Positions 26,296 to 37,966 of a DNA stretch of 64,000 nucleotides are shown one piece after another; within the stretch, counting starts at the first letter, position 1; the number at the start of each line of letters is the position of its first letter. Source of the stretch: Linnemannia elongata (lineage: Eukaryota; Mortierellomycota; Mortierellomycetes; Mortierellales; Mortierellaceae); contig JAXBDG010000021.1 of assembly GCA_036320915.1 (NCBI GenBank), positions 248,001-312,000 on the forward strand, written 5' to 3'. The notes beneath the pieces are model-generated. The model worked only from the letters and a program-made list of their open reading frames with translations, made no database searches and had not been told where the DNA came from. The translations under genes were made by a program, and so were the position numbers.

Positions 26296-26383
26296 ATCAG
26301 ATACATGGCGTAGGCGTACTTTAGTGTGAGGACGACTTCAGATACATTCAACAGAACGACACCCTCGAGGAAGAGTCTTGCAC
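26296..26383. other. 88-bp spacer at centre of the palindrome
   Basis: The only unique sequence between the two arms. It begins ATCAGATACATGGCG and ends GAGTCTTGCAC, and contains GATACAT twice. No coding or RNA signature is evident. Confidence 0.8.
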
Positions 26384-27278
26384 TGGTGTATGTTGAATTT
26401 GCCAACAGTACATCGTTGCCGGGTTGTTGAGTGGATTGCTGGCTGTAAGGTTGCGTTTGGATGTAAGGCTGGGTCAAAGATTGAAGGGATGGTAAGAGTG
26501 GTAGGGTGTGTGTTTGGAGAATCTGTTGAATATTTGAATAGGTGTATGACTGCCGGGAATCGAATCCTGGGTTTCCGGAGAGAGAGGAGCCGCCATTGTA
26601 TGTCGAATGAGGCGCAGAAGAGGCCTTTGACAAGGACCCTTCACCATGCGGCTGACTACCACTCCAAGAGGTATTATCCTCATCGAATATATACAAATGG
26701 CGGGGGCTTTCCCAGACCAATAGCTCTCTTCTTGGCTCCTCGCATTGTGTGAGTGAATGTGGCCTGTTGAAGATCCCTCGCCATTGCTCTGCTCCTCATT
26801 CTGGATACGCCGGACTAAATGTCCAAAATTGCAAAGGCCACTTAACATAGATAAAACTGATACCTCGTTAAGCAAAACCACCACCGTCTACTTACCTCTG
26901 CTGTTGTTAGGCGCATTGTTGATTGTTGGGCCTGATGTTAGGCCTGATGTTGGGCCTGATGTTGGGCAGTTTTTGCAGGTGTTTATCCATTCCTTGTTTT
27001 GTGTCAAGGAGCTGGGTTGTGAGAATGAGAGGAAGGTGCTTTGTGCTTTTTGCAAGATTTGTAAAAATAAACCCACCGTACCATGCAAGTGATGCCTCAA
27101 GCCTCAAACCTCTCCTGGACAGGAGAATGGTACACCGGTTTGCCAAAAATGTGATGGAAAATAGATGCCATCCATTTCAGCACATCAAATGTTGAGTCGA
27201 AGGGTGGGTGGAGCCTTAGAGAATGTCAAGTGAGTTCAACTGCCTGTTTTCGTTCAAGGATCCGATTGGCCCATGGTA

Positions 27279-27765
27279 TCATCCATTTCGTTTCGCCATT
27301 TCGTTTCGCAACTCTGAACAAGACGTTTCGTTTTTCCTTTTCTAGTAATTTTTTTCGAGGCCATTCCGTTCGCCAATGCTATTTCGTTTCGCAACTCTGA
27401 ACAGAACGTTTCGTTTTTCCTCTTCTAGTAGAGTTTTTCGAGGCCATTTCGTTTCGTAACTCTGAACAGAACGTTTCGTTTTTCCTCTTCTAGTAATTTT
27501 TTTCGAGGCCATTTCGTTTCGCCAATTCCATTTCGTTTCGTAACTCTGAACAGAACGTTTCGTTTTACCTCTTCTAGTAATTTTTTTCGAGGCCATTTCG
27601 TTTCGTCAATGTCATATCGTTTCGCAACTCTGAGCAGGACGTTTCGTTTTTCCTCTTCTAGTATTTTTTTTTTTCGAGGCCATTTCGTTTCGCCAATACC
27701 ATTTCGTTTCGCAACTCTGAGCAGGACGTTTCGTTTTTCCTCTCCTAGTAATTTTTTTCGCGGCC
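27279..27765 (-). repeat. Mirror copy of the tandem subrepeats in right arm
   Basis: Inverted counterpart of the left-arm array, with the same unit spacings at the mirrored positions (coordinate sum 52679). Units read as CCATTTCGTTTCG on the plus strand. The outermost unit differs from its partner at about 11 of 60 bases. Confidence 0.9.
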
Positions 27766-27838
27766 ATTTCGAGCATCATAAATAAAAACGAACTGAAGGA
27801 CGAACAAAACTACTCTCTACACTCGATGATTACTGCGG

Positions 27839-28287
27839 ACCTTCAGCATTTCATGTCGTAGTTTAGAGGAGGAGGGTTTCCCTTTATCCTTCTATGCACT
27901 CCAATGGTCCAATGTCTCATACTCATCAGTTGACAACAGCAAAATGGGAATTCGCCATGAAACGGCTCTTTTTTTTTGCTTCTATGCATCCAAACGCATT
28001 GGGTTGTCTCACCTCTTTTTTTGCTCTGTCACTCTTTGGCGACTAATCCATAGTGCGTAGTAGGCACGAGGGACAGGACGCATGGAAAAGAATACACTCA
28101 GCCACTACAACTGTCGACGCCAAAAACAACGGCAGCACTTTCACTTTGTGCAGAATCCCACAAATCCAATGAGGCTGCCAGTTGTTTTTGGTTCCTCAAT
28201 GTTATTTTTTCTTTTTTTTTGTTAGGATGCATTGAAAGGAGAAGAGGTTCCTGTCATTTTCTAATCCTGTCTTGCTACGCTCCATAG
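27839..28287. other. Short intergenic stretch, palindrome to hydrolase relic
   Basis: No intact gene. It may hold the decayed 5' exon(s) and promoter of the hydrolase pseudogene, since an acceptor-like CTCCATAG ends at 28287, but I cannot identify an upstream exon. Confidence 0.4.
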
Positions 28288-29285
28288 GAATTAACACGCG
28301 CTGTATAAAAAGTGGAGGCTCGGATAGACAATTCCTCTCCATCTCCATCGGCCTCCTCTCCTTACCAACCCCCAACCCTGGAGACCCCCTCTCCGTAGAA
28401 GTCTTCATGTCCGGCGAGCGCGGCCACTTTGTGACTTTTGGCATCATCGCCTCCTCTTCCCCATCCCTAGAAATGCTGATCATTGACGCCCAGCCCTACC
28501 CGGCATACGGCCGTCTCCTAGTTCACCGTGCAAAAGCACTCAACATCCCCCTGAAAACCATCTATATCACCCACGGCCACGTCGATCATACTTGGAGGAC
28601 TGCAAGAGCTCCTCCGAGTCTTCCTGGGGACGCCCGTGTATGCGAGTAGGGAGGCGGTCGAGAAATTGGCGGTGGAGGGGGCGAAAGGGGATATCAGACC
28701 GTTCCCAGATAATATGGGACAACCGACCAAGAACATTGTCTCAGAGGTATGGAATCGGTCAACAATTGAGATTGGAGGGGAGAAGGTGCATCTGATCTCG
28801 ATGGGACAGGGTGATACAGAGGGTATTACGGTGTTGGATCTCGCGTTCTCGAAAGGAACCACTCTCCGATCATGAGATACTCAGTCCAAGAAGGATGAAA
28901 GTTCGTCCCTTCGTGCAGAACCTTCTGGAGATCTGATATCGTCGTTTCGGGGATCCACTTCCTGATGGACGAAGTCGAATCCCTCTCCCGGCGAAAGGAG
29001 TGAATTCAGAACGCCAAGAAAGCCCACGACCACATCCTGAAGAACGATCCCTCCGTTGTCCCAGGACAACGAGACGAGCGCAAGAAGAATGGTTGGACGA
29101 CCAAGGAAAAGGTCAAGTACCCGATTCGGTATGTGGAGATGTATAACAGGGTGTTGGAGGCGAATACGACGGACAAGTTTTGGGATGGAGTGATGAAGGA
29201 GTTTGCGGATAGTAGGTTCCTGTTTCCGTTGGATTGGAGCAGCACCCGGTTCTACGAGTCCAAATGCAAGACCCCCGTTCCTTAA
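28288..29285 (+). pseudogene. Metallo-beta-lactamase-fold hydrolase, broken
   Basis: The metal-binding motif HGHVDH is clear in YITHGHVDH, preceded by LIIDAQPYPAYG. Immediately after it one extra T (near 28593-28597, ACTTGG) throws the frame. The continuation GGLQELLRVFLGTPVYAS is in the next frame, then stops at 28873 (TGA). A third segment with DIVVSGIHFLMDEVESL carries another TGA at 29001 before running in frame (IQNAKKAHDHILKN to FYESK) to TAA at 29283-29285. At least three lesions make it a pseudogene unless the assembly is wrong. No start exon is visible; a plausible acceptor lies just before 28288. The family covers hydrolases of many thioesters and lactones, so the substrate is unknown. 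Confidence 0.8.
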
Positions 29286-29345
29286 GTAACCTATGTATGT
29301 TCCTGCTTCTCACTTATACCTTTTGTTGTCCTCAAACCTTCAATG

Positions 29346-29351
29346 AATAAA
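29346..29351 (+). terminator. Polyadenylation signal after hydrolase relic
   Basis: A perfect AATAAA 61 bases past the relic's TAA suggests that the gene's 3' end is still recognisable. Confidence 0.4.
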
Positions 29352-29685
29352 CAAAAACGCGTTTTCCTTTCTTAGTAACTTACAACCGTTGATGGGCAGG
29401 TGTATTGTGTATCCACTTTATTGTTGTTAGTTTGTTTTTTTTTGTTCAAAATAATATTGTCGCGCGAAAAATTGTCGAGGAGAAGAGGAGAAGGGAGCTT
29501 TCCGGGTCTTGGTTGCAAAAAAAGAGAAATGCCCACGAGAAAAAGAAAAGAAAAACATCCTGATTGCTGTGGTCAAATCCGTTTTGCAATGCTCTTTGGT
29601 GGGTAGGGGCGAGAGGAGAGGGACGAGAGGCAGGTTGATAGATAGTTGATGTTGTCTGCTGCTGCTGCAAGGCTCCAAGGTTCCT

Positions 29686-30843
29686 TTACAATCCGTAAAC
29701 AAGACGGAAAATATCGTTCTGGACATAGTACGAGCCAGCGTCGGGCTTGAGGTGGAAAGTTTGGGTGAAGAACTGGGCGTTGGTCTCACCTCCGGCCTAA
29801 AAGATAACAAAGAGCCATAAGAATCAGAAGGCAAATAAAAGTGAGTAATTTGATGTTACGAAAAAAGGCCATCACCGCATATAAGCAGGCACATGTTCAC
29901 GCGTTATAGGTTACAGGGCATGAGAGGGTGATACTTACAAGGAGCTGGCCGGTGACGGTGATCAACAATCCGCCGTCGAGGGGCTGAACATCCTGGGTGG
30001 AGATCTTGTGGACCAGGCCATCGAGAGGGAGTCCCTAGGTGAGCGTTGACAAAAAAATGAGTATGGTTAGGTATCACGTTATCATTAGTCATGAACAGCA
30101 ACAAGAAAAAGAACGACGAGGCCAAGTGAAAAAGGAAAAAAAAAGGGATTGAAAGTCGCGCTTGCAATCCCTTGTCAGCACTATTTTGCTGCTGTTCCCT
30201 CGTATGAACGATAAAAGCTCCATAGCAGGTCCTGTGTTCTCCTGTTTTCCATCGAATGTTCCTTCCGTTGTGACGATTTGAATAAAATGCTATCAAGGAC
30301 ATGAATAATGACGGCTACTTACAGTCAACTTCTCGACAATGGCTGCGTCACCCAAGGTCTGGGCACCCTCAAAGCTCAACATTGAGGTAGGGCGCTATTG
30401 TTACGTTGGATATAAGTGACAGAATCAGGGTTAGGAAGAGAACGTGCGTGCGTAGGTGTATGCATGTGTGTGTGAGTGTTCCATCCTTTTGTTCAACCTC
30501 TGGCCGTATATGTAAGGCGTAAGGTCAGAGTCCAAAGAGATGTATGCTGACCCTTTGCCTGGTATGTCAACTAGTATGTCTCCAGTCGAGGTTCCAGTTT
30601 TCACGTTCCTGATGCAAACAGTAGCAGCATCCTTGCTCTCGTGTTGCTGTCGAGAAAGAAAAACAAGTCGCGCAGTGATTGACGTGACAAAAAAAAGAGA
30701 GGATGTTATCTAGCACAAGAGTGGTTATTATATATATACAAGAAAAGACGTACGTAGAGAGCACCGAGTTGGTTGCGTCCAGCATCGAAAGTCTTGTAGT
30801 AGAACTCGGTGAACTGGGCTCCGATAGTGTTGATGTCAGCCAT
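29686..30843 (-). CDS. NTF2: Nuclear transport factor 2
   Basis: Four exons: 30843-30754, 30394-30323, 30034-29939, 29796-29686; 122 residues, matching the family length of about 125. All introns are phase 0. The sequence is a complete single NTF2 fold: FTEFYYKTFDAGRNQLGALY, PTSMLSFEGAQ, IVEKLTGLPLDGLVHKI, QFFTQTFHLKPD and YYVQNDIFRLVYGL are the conserved blocks. The homodimer carries RanGDP back into the nucleus through FG nucleoporins. Start ATG is the first of the conserved MADINTIGAQ; the upstream coding-strand leader is CA/T-rich. Intron 1 is 359 bp and has some open frame on the coding strand, but splicing it out restores the family sequence exactly. Confidence 0.96.
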
Positions 30844-32729
30844 TGTTGTTAATTTGGGTGGTGGGAGTGGAGTGTGATGGAAAGGAAAAGAAGGAGTGCG
30901 TGGTGTGATGATCGTCCACTTTGACCGAGGCAAAAAAATAACAAAAATTGTGTGAGCAGATGGATACTGAGAGAGGCGTGTCGAGCTTACGGGGTAGATC
31001 ATACCGCTTCTGCATTTTCATTTTCTGGACACAGCTAGTTAAGGGGTCTGAAAGATCAGATATTGGAGGCACAAGTGTTTGAGGGCTTGGTGTGTCTATG
31101 CACGGTTGGCACGCAATTCATACACCTTCTGGGATCATCCACTTGAACAAAGGCGCCGCCTTTTTTTTATATACATATTGTCCTGAAGATACAGCTTCTG
31201 GTACAATCCAACATGGATGTTGCGTTAATGAAGGGGGGATGAAAGTGGTGGCGATGGCGGGAGACATTCAGAAGAATAGGAAATGGTGATAATAATGTGA
31301 ACAAGGAACAAAGAAAAAAGGGGGAGAGGGGTGTTGCATGATTCACCGAGCTATCCCTTGCAGGAAAAAAGGTACACATAGGCTCTCGTCTCATATATCC
31401 AGGAGATCTTGCTCTGATGGCGAGATAGTCCCATTATCCATGCCATACCATGCCATGCTGGACTATGGGGCCAATTGAAACTGCATGACTGGCGATGAGG
31501 AGGAAAGGAAGAGTAAGGAGAATGGAGGACAATGTTTATTTATGACTTGAGGAAGAGAGCGAGAAAAAGAGTGAATGGTAAGGATAGAGAGAGAGAGAAA
31601 GGAAGGGACGAAACCCTGGATCTCGGAGGGTTGCTGCTGTTGTTGTTATTGTTATTGCCCGGCTTAGTTGACTTTGCAGTCAAAGTTATGTCTGTGAAAG
31701 GATGACGATTGGTGCAGTTGTTCAAAGGCAATAAGAACAAACATGGGATTACCTCTATGACTTATTTGCATTGAGTTGACTTTGCCGTTCTTTCGCCTTT
31801 TGCCCATTGCCCTTTGCCTGACCCAAAAATGCAATTCGCCCTTTTTTGAGTCCAATGTCACCGTGCCACCATTTTTTTTTCATTCCACCGAGCCAGGATT
31901 TGCTCAATAGACAGAAAAAAAAACTATAAAAAACGTTAATTCAAAGAAAAAAAAAAATGGGCAAAGAGAATGAGTACCAATGTACGCACTCCTACAGTAG
32001 GGAGGGAGAAAGAAGGAGGGGAGGGACCACCTCTTTGTGTTTATTGTTGGGAGACACACACACACTTCAACGTTCTAACAGAAGGGAGGGAAAAAACCCT
32101 GTTCTCTCCGCTCACTCTTGTCCGTTTGGATTCCTTCTCCCTTGCTATTCATGTGGTCATACAGATGGAGCGCAAAGGAAACGCATATACACACTGTGAA
32201 AAAACAAAACAAACAAAAAAATGTGGGCAAAACACAAGAATGTGGATGGGCATTGAGAGGAGGAAAAAATAAGTTGTCTAGTTCGGAGGTAAAATGAAGA
32301 GCAAAAGAAGCGGGTAACTTCTCGAAGCTGTCTTGCTCCGGAGATCCAGATGTTGGAAGAGAGAAAGTTGTTCCCGATGGGCTATACGACATTAGTCCAG
32401 CTGTCCTGTTGGAATAGTGTGGAGGTAGTACTCTAATCATGTAAGGGGAAAGTCAGCCAGGGCCTTCGGGATTCTTCGTTGCTGCTTGATACTCTATTCA
32501 ATTCAAAAAGGTTCAAAGGAAGGAATCAATTGCATCGTTTTGACGTGAGATCCCAGTTTTTTTTGTTTCGTTGCATTTCATTGTCCGTGGAAAAGAGATT
32601 CAACTTCCGTTGGGGCGGGCTGGACAAAAATAAAATAACGAACGAACGAACGAACGATCAAAAGGAACAACATCAACAACGACAACTATTTTCTCCTTTT
32701 CTTCTCTTTCTTTCTTTCTCTCTTTCTTT

Positions 32730-32762
<33 letters not shown>

Positions 32763-33123
32763 TACTCTCTCGTTTCCTCTTCTTTCTTCATCCCCATTCA
32801 TCCTTATCCTCACCTGCCCTATTCCTCTCCTTCTCTCCCCTCTCTTTCCCTTTCTTCTTTTGTATTTTCATCTTGGCCTGCATCTTCTCTTTTTCTCGTT
32901 GTTCTATCCTCTATCCTCTTCTTCTTCTTCACACTTTCTTTCTCAACGACAACAAACCATTGCCCACCCGTTTTAAACATACCACTTAAAAGCATTTGCT
33001 TCTCCTCAGACTATTATTATACCCGCCCTGTTTGATTTTCTTTGATTGCCTGTCATTTTTAGCATAGTCCCCTTTCTTTCTGTCCTCATTCCAAAACCAA
33101 CCCAACAAACAAGCAACCACACA
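30844..33123. other. Divergent promoter region, NTF2 / serine dehydratase
   Basis: No convincing gene. Coding-like Ser/Pro-rich minus-strand sequence at about 32265-32420 has no recognisable family. An AACG microsatellite lies at about 32637-32657. From about 32690 to 32960 the plus strand is almost pure pyrimidine (CTCTTT repeats), which suits the core promoter of the rightward serine dehydratase gene. Confidence 0.5.
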
Positions 33124-36100
33124 ATGTCGACATTCACTCGAGTACGCTCTCTCATTCCTCGCATCTCCAACCAGGCTAACCGTCTCCACCATAACAACAA
33201 CACATACTACCGTGCAGCACAGGCATGGCGCCAGGGATCGTCTGTTTCTACCCCTGCCCCTATGTTGACCCTGACCAAGGCTGTCCAGAGCTCATTCTTC
33301 TCGACCTCTGCTCGCCGCATGGACCCCTCGTTGACCACGCCTGTGCCCAACCCCGTTGCCCCAGAGGAATCCACCCGCAACGATGCCCATCCTGAAGAAG
33401 AGACCAAGCACGCCGTCGTCTCTACCTTCGACTTGTTCTCCATCGGTATCGGCCCATCTTCCAGGTATGAAATCAAGGATATATAGACATAGACTCACAC
33501 GACTGCGTCGAGAGAGGCGCAGTGGTCAGTCACTTCTTTTTCTTCGTTTCTTTCATGTTACTACTCCAACGCCACGCAGGTTGAGAGAACAAGAGGCGAG
33601 TGTTTGAAACAAGCATTGGATGACTCTTTTTTTTTTTTTTTACTGGCTCTAATACCATGCAGTGCAGTCTTTAATCAATGCAGCCTGCGAGGAAGGAAGG
33701 GGGGAAAGGGGGTTATCGTTACAATACAAGGACAAGGAATGATATCGAGAGAGAGATAGACAGAAGCAAGAGGAGCAGGTTTGGATAAGAACCATGAATA
33801 GCTACACGCGTGTATCCGTGTGCATGTTTCGAGTGTGACCATGTGTTTACAGCCGATTCTTTTTATATTTGGCTTTGTTGAACGATCTAGTCACCAACAT
33901 CTGCTGCATTTTGTTGGGAGAGGAGGCAAAGCGTGCACACCCTGGCCGCCTTTTTTCTCTTTCAAGTTTTGACTGTGCCCTTTACCCACCCGACCCAAGT
34001 CCTACCCCTTTTTTTTCTTTTCTTTCCTGCCAACAATAACAACAAAAAAACACAAGAGATGAAGCGGGACTGGTGTAATGTACAAGCCAAAACCTACTTT
34101 TTTTTTTATTTTTTTTTTTCTTGCCGCCTTGCATGGGCTTTGAAAGAGAGAGAGAGAGAAAAAGAGAAATAGAAGTGGCCCCAGGGGATTTCGTCTAAGA
34201 TCTGATTGGTCAGACCATGGCCGTGAGAAGAATTTCCGAAGCCGCTCTCGTTCTCCGACGCTCTCAACTTGACACAGTTGGACTTGCAGCACGTTGTCAC
34301 CCACACTTTTCTTCCTTGTCTTTCTCACACTTGATCTTACAAACACAAACAAGCAAAAACTAACGACAACACAACCCACTGAACATGCTTCTCATAGTCA
34401 CACAGTTGGACCCATGCGTGCCGCGAAGATCTTTGTCACCGACCTCAAGGAGCACAACGTCCTCGACAAGGTATGTCATTACCTCCTACCTCCCCACAAC
34501 CAAAAATATCATGAACAAAGCCTGAAATAAGAGTGATTCAACTCACATCTTATTCCCGTCTTTCTTCTCTTTCCTTCCCCTCCCTCTTTCCTCTTGTCAT
34601 GTTTTTTGTCTATTGTTCCACCTTCGTGCTGCTTTTCAACCTGCGCACAATCCTTGGACAATATCTCAAAACGTGGCTCGATGAATCACCATTATTGGGA
34701 ATGGTATGATATGCTCAGGTCTCGACACTTAGAATTGATCTCTTTGGATCTCTCGCTCTCACTGGAATCGGGCACGGCACTCCCGACTCCATCCTCATGG
34801 GTAAGGAAACCTTATTTTTTTTTATGCGTACGCTGCACCTGTACTTACAAGGAATGTAGGAGTCAGTCAATCGATTTCTAACCGCCAACCCCCCCCCATT
34901 AAATTTTAGGAATGGAGGGAGAATCTCCTGAGACTGTGGAGACAACAACGATCCAGTCACGCTTGAAGGCCATCGACGACCAAAAGGCACTGACTTTGGA
35001 CTCGACCAACCGTATCCATTTCGATCCCGCCAAGGATCTCGTCTTCCACTACTTTGAATCTCTCCCCCAACACCCCAACGGCATGCGCTTCTGTGCGTTC
35101 GACACCAACGGAGACCTCCTGGCGACCAATGAGTACTTTTCGATCGGAGGAGGTTTCGTCGTCAATGAGCGCACTCAGCTTGCCCACGGAGAGAACGTCT
35201 TCTATAAGGGCGAGCATGACAAGGAGAGCAACAAAGTCATCCCCCAGACCCGTCGGAACCAGGATCTGGCCACTGCTGCCTTGCCCTTCAGCAATGCTAC
35301 AGAGTTGTTGCAGCTCTGCGAGAGAGAGAACATGACGATTGCGCAAGTGGTCTATGAGAACGAGCTCCGGTGGCGTTCTGCGGAGGAGATTCGGGAAAAG
35401 ACGTTTGCGATCTGGAACACTATGGACAATGCGATCAAAAATGGGTGTCTTTCGTCCGATGAGATGTTGCCCGGTCGTTTGCGTGTCCGTCGTCGTGCTC
35501 CCGGGTTGTACAAGAAGTTGCTCAAGGGTCTCTATTCGACCACCCCACTTTACAAGGATACCCAGATCTTGCAGAGCAATGGAAGTGCTTCCAAGGATGC
35601 GTTGACGAACCAGGCGCAGGAACGTGGAATTGACAAGGTCTTGCCCAAGCGCCCTGTCAAGCGTTTGATGCTTCCCGCTCTGGATTATTTGAGTGTCTAT
35701 GCCATTGCTGTCAACGAGGAGAACGCCGCTGGAGGACGTGTCGTCACCGCCCCCACCAACGGCGCTGCAGGAGTTATCCCCGCCGTGCTCAAGTACTACC
35801 TCGAGTTCATCTCTGACAACCCCGAGCAAGATATCATGGAGTTTATCCTTACCACCGCCGCCATCGGAATGCTCTACAAGCGTGGAGCCTCGATCTCGGC
35901 CGCTGAGATGGGTTGTCAAGGAGAGGTCGGAGTTGCCTGCTCGATGGCGTCTGCCGGCTTCGCGGCCGTGATGGGTGGAACTGTCCGCCAGGTTGAGAAC
36001 GCTGCCGAGATTGGAATGGAGCATAACTTGGGTTTGACCTGTGACCCCATTGATGGTCTCGTCCAGATCCCTTGCATTGAGCGTAATGCTTTGGGCGCTG

Positions 36101-36264
36101 TCAAGGCTGTTACTGCTGCCCAGTTGGCGTTGAACGGTGATGGACACCATAGAGTTACGCTTGACCAAGTCATTGAGACGATGCGTCAGACCGGTAACGA
36201 TATGCAGGCCAAGTACAAGGAGACTTCCCAGGGCGGTCTCTCTGTCTGTGTTCCTGTCTGCTAA
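33124..36264 (+). CDS. L-serine dehydratase, iron-sulfur (bacterial-type, single chain)
   Basis: Four exons: 33124-33464, 34398-34470, 34719-34800, 34910-36264; 616 residues. The spliced frame restores [19 protein letters not shown], a hallmark of type 2 L-serine dehydratases, which deaminate serine to pyruvate and ammonia with a [4Fe-4S] cluster. Cys501 (MGCQGEVG), Cys543 (LTCDP) and Cys554 (IPCIERN) have the same 42/11 spacing as the cluster ligands of the Legionella enzyme. The chain ends in Cys616, matching the C-terminal Cys that acts as fourth ligand there. Residues 1 to about 65 are basic, Ser-rich and lack acids, ending FFSTSARRM, a typical mitochondrial presequence. Bacterial enzymes lack such a leader. 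Intron 1 is long (933 bp). Confidence 0.93.
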
Positions 36265-36535
36265 GTCTTCCCACTCCCTGCATTTTTCTAGTTCATTTCC
36301 CTATACATTATCCCATCTCGATCCTTTCGTCGTAATCTTAGACGTAGTTTTTTGTTTATCGAAAGGCAGCATATCCTTCCACCCCCTCTCCTCTCTGTCC
36401 TCTCTCCACTCTTCTTCTTTCTAGTATGTTTTTACACACCTCTCCCTTTTTCTTCTGCATTCAAATACACTGTACATTTTTTTCACATTCCACGAGTCGC
36501 TCATTGGTTTTAACGTTCGAGAAAAAAATAATTCT

Positions 36536-37966
36536 CTAGAATTTATTTACTTCAGAATAAGGACGGCCATACCCCTCGGCCTTCAAAGACGCACAATGAA
36601 CCCTCGCATACTGACTTCCTCCATTAGCAGCCTTCGTAAACCATTCCATCGCCTTAGCCTTATCCACCTTTACACCTTGCCCCATCCGATAATAAAATCC
36701 CACATGACTCTGGGCTGTCACATTTTCTTGTTTGGCCGCTCTCAGATACCATTCGAATGCTCTTGCAAAATCCTTCTTCACCACCAACCCCTCATTATAA
36801 TAATCCCCGACAGCCACCTGAGCGGCAAGATGGCCACGGGTGGCGGCCTCGGTATACCATTCGAGTGCAGATTCGTCGTTCTGGGCCAGACCGTCCGTGC
36901 CATTCTTGTAAGCCTCGGCCAGGGCGAATTGGGAGGTGACGGAGCCTTGTTTGGCTTTTGTGAGGGTACGGGCGAGGAAGGGGGAAATTCGAATCGAATC
37001 GGAGGAGGTCCGTTGATGGTTACTGCTGCTGCTGCTGCTCCGGCTGAGATTGGCAACGTTGGGGTTGGTGGCGGGGGCGAGTTCTGGAAACATGCGTTCG
37101 AGTTTTGAGAGACGGTTATTGGCATCATATCTCTGCGTCGTTGTCGCACCTGTCGGTATCATGCTTGAACGGTTAGAAGTCTCTGAAATATCGATATGGT
37201 GATGGTCCTTTGTCTCGTCTTGACTACTAAACGCAGGACTGGCAGTTCTGACAGAATACCGTGCAGAGGGTGAAGTAGGCGTCTTGGACGTCACTCTGAA
37301 CTCCCTCGACAAAGCCATCGCCACCTCCTTACAGAGCTCGGCCATGTCCTCTCTGGATAGAGGTGCTGGTGGTATTGGTGAGGGTGAGGGTGCAGATCTG
37401 AATTCTGCAAGGGTAGCCTGGACGGTTGCTTGGAGTTCAGCAAGGGCGGTTGTTATTGTGGAGATGGATGCTACTGGTTCTTCCATGTGGACGTCCAAAA
37501 CCGTATCTGGCACTGCTGCAATCCTGAGCGGCTCCAGTCTACATTGCACACACACATACAAAAAAAACAAAAAACAAACAAACAAACAACAAACAGCGTT
37601 TTAGATACAGGCTCATTACCATCTCTCGTTCAATAGCAACAAAAACAACAAAAACAACAAAAACAAAATACAAGGAGACAGAATCAACCAGCAAGCATAC
37701 ATTTTGAAATCACTCCCCCTCAGAAACGGAAGTACTCTCGCCCCCTGCCGAATACTCAGCGCCCCCTTGAATGCGACAAGAACATCCTCCCAGAAGACTA
37801 TTTCTTTCCCTGTGGCAGGATCCTGATAGATAGTGACTTGAACGACGTCAGGATTTGTGGGTGAGTTGTCGGTGTATGGGGTTGGAGGAGAGGTGGTGTT
37901 GTGGGTGTAGGCGGGGCGGATGGGTTGGAGGTGTCGTGGTTGAGTGTCTTGTTGTTCTTTCGTCAT
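36536..37966 (-). CDS. Sel1-repeat protein
   Basis: Two exons, 37966-37701 and 37538-36536, over a 162-bp intron (donor GTATGC, acceptor TAG); 422 residues. The N-terminal part (DVVQVTIYQDPATGKEIVFWEDVLVAF) resembles a small adaptor region that I cannot name, followed by a Ser/Pro-rich linker. The C-terminal third holds about four Sel1 units: SQFALAEAYKNG with ALEWYTEAA; AQVAVGDYYNEGLVV with AFEWYLRAA; AQSHVGFYYRMGQGV with AMEWFTKAA; and a last partial unit. Sel1 repeats are helical scaffolds for protein complexes; no enzyme domain is present, and no specific partner can be inferred. The 3' end converges on the serine dehydratase gene with 271 bp between stops. The coding-strand leader is pyrimidine-rich. 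Confidence 0.85.

Larger units (their letters stand above)
24841..27838. mobile_element. Giant palindrome / foldback-like element
   Basis: The left arm (about 24841-26295) and right arm (26384 to about 27838) are inverted copies, and every aligned pair of positions sums to 52679, so no indel separates them. From 24961 to 26295 (1335 bp) the arms look identical apart from one base near the inner end. The next 60 bp outward match at about 82 percent, and the outermost 50-60 bp less well. An 88-bp spacer (26296-26383) separates the arms. Each arm carries about six tandem CGAAACGAAATGG-type units on its outer third, a short GGCCCAACATCA repeat, and a tRNA-promoter-like patch. I see no transposase. 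A non-autonomous foldback transposon is the likeliest reading; an assembly hairpin is less likely because the outer ends differ. Confidence 0.8.

Noticed and set aside
25795..26884. Open frames of 111-145 residues in the palindrome arms
   Set aside because: They occur in duplicate because the arms are inverted copies, match no family and cross repeat units; not supported as genes.
30567..30660. Possible extra exon inside NTF2 intron 1 (DAATVCIRNVKTGTS)
   Set aside because: Including it would interrupt the conserved GALY-RPTSMLSF junction; skipping it restores the exact family sequence.
32265..32440. Ser/Pro-rich minus-strand frame (AGLMSYSPSGTTFSLPTSG)
   Set aside because: Coding-like composition, but no domain, no clear donor or acceptor partners and no start; left as unassigned.
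34957..36168. 403-residue open frame antisense to the serine dehydratase
   Set aside because: Shadow of the strong codon bias of the real gene; no family resemblance.
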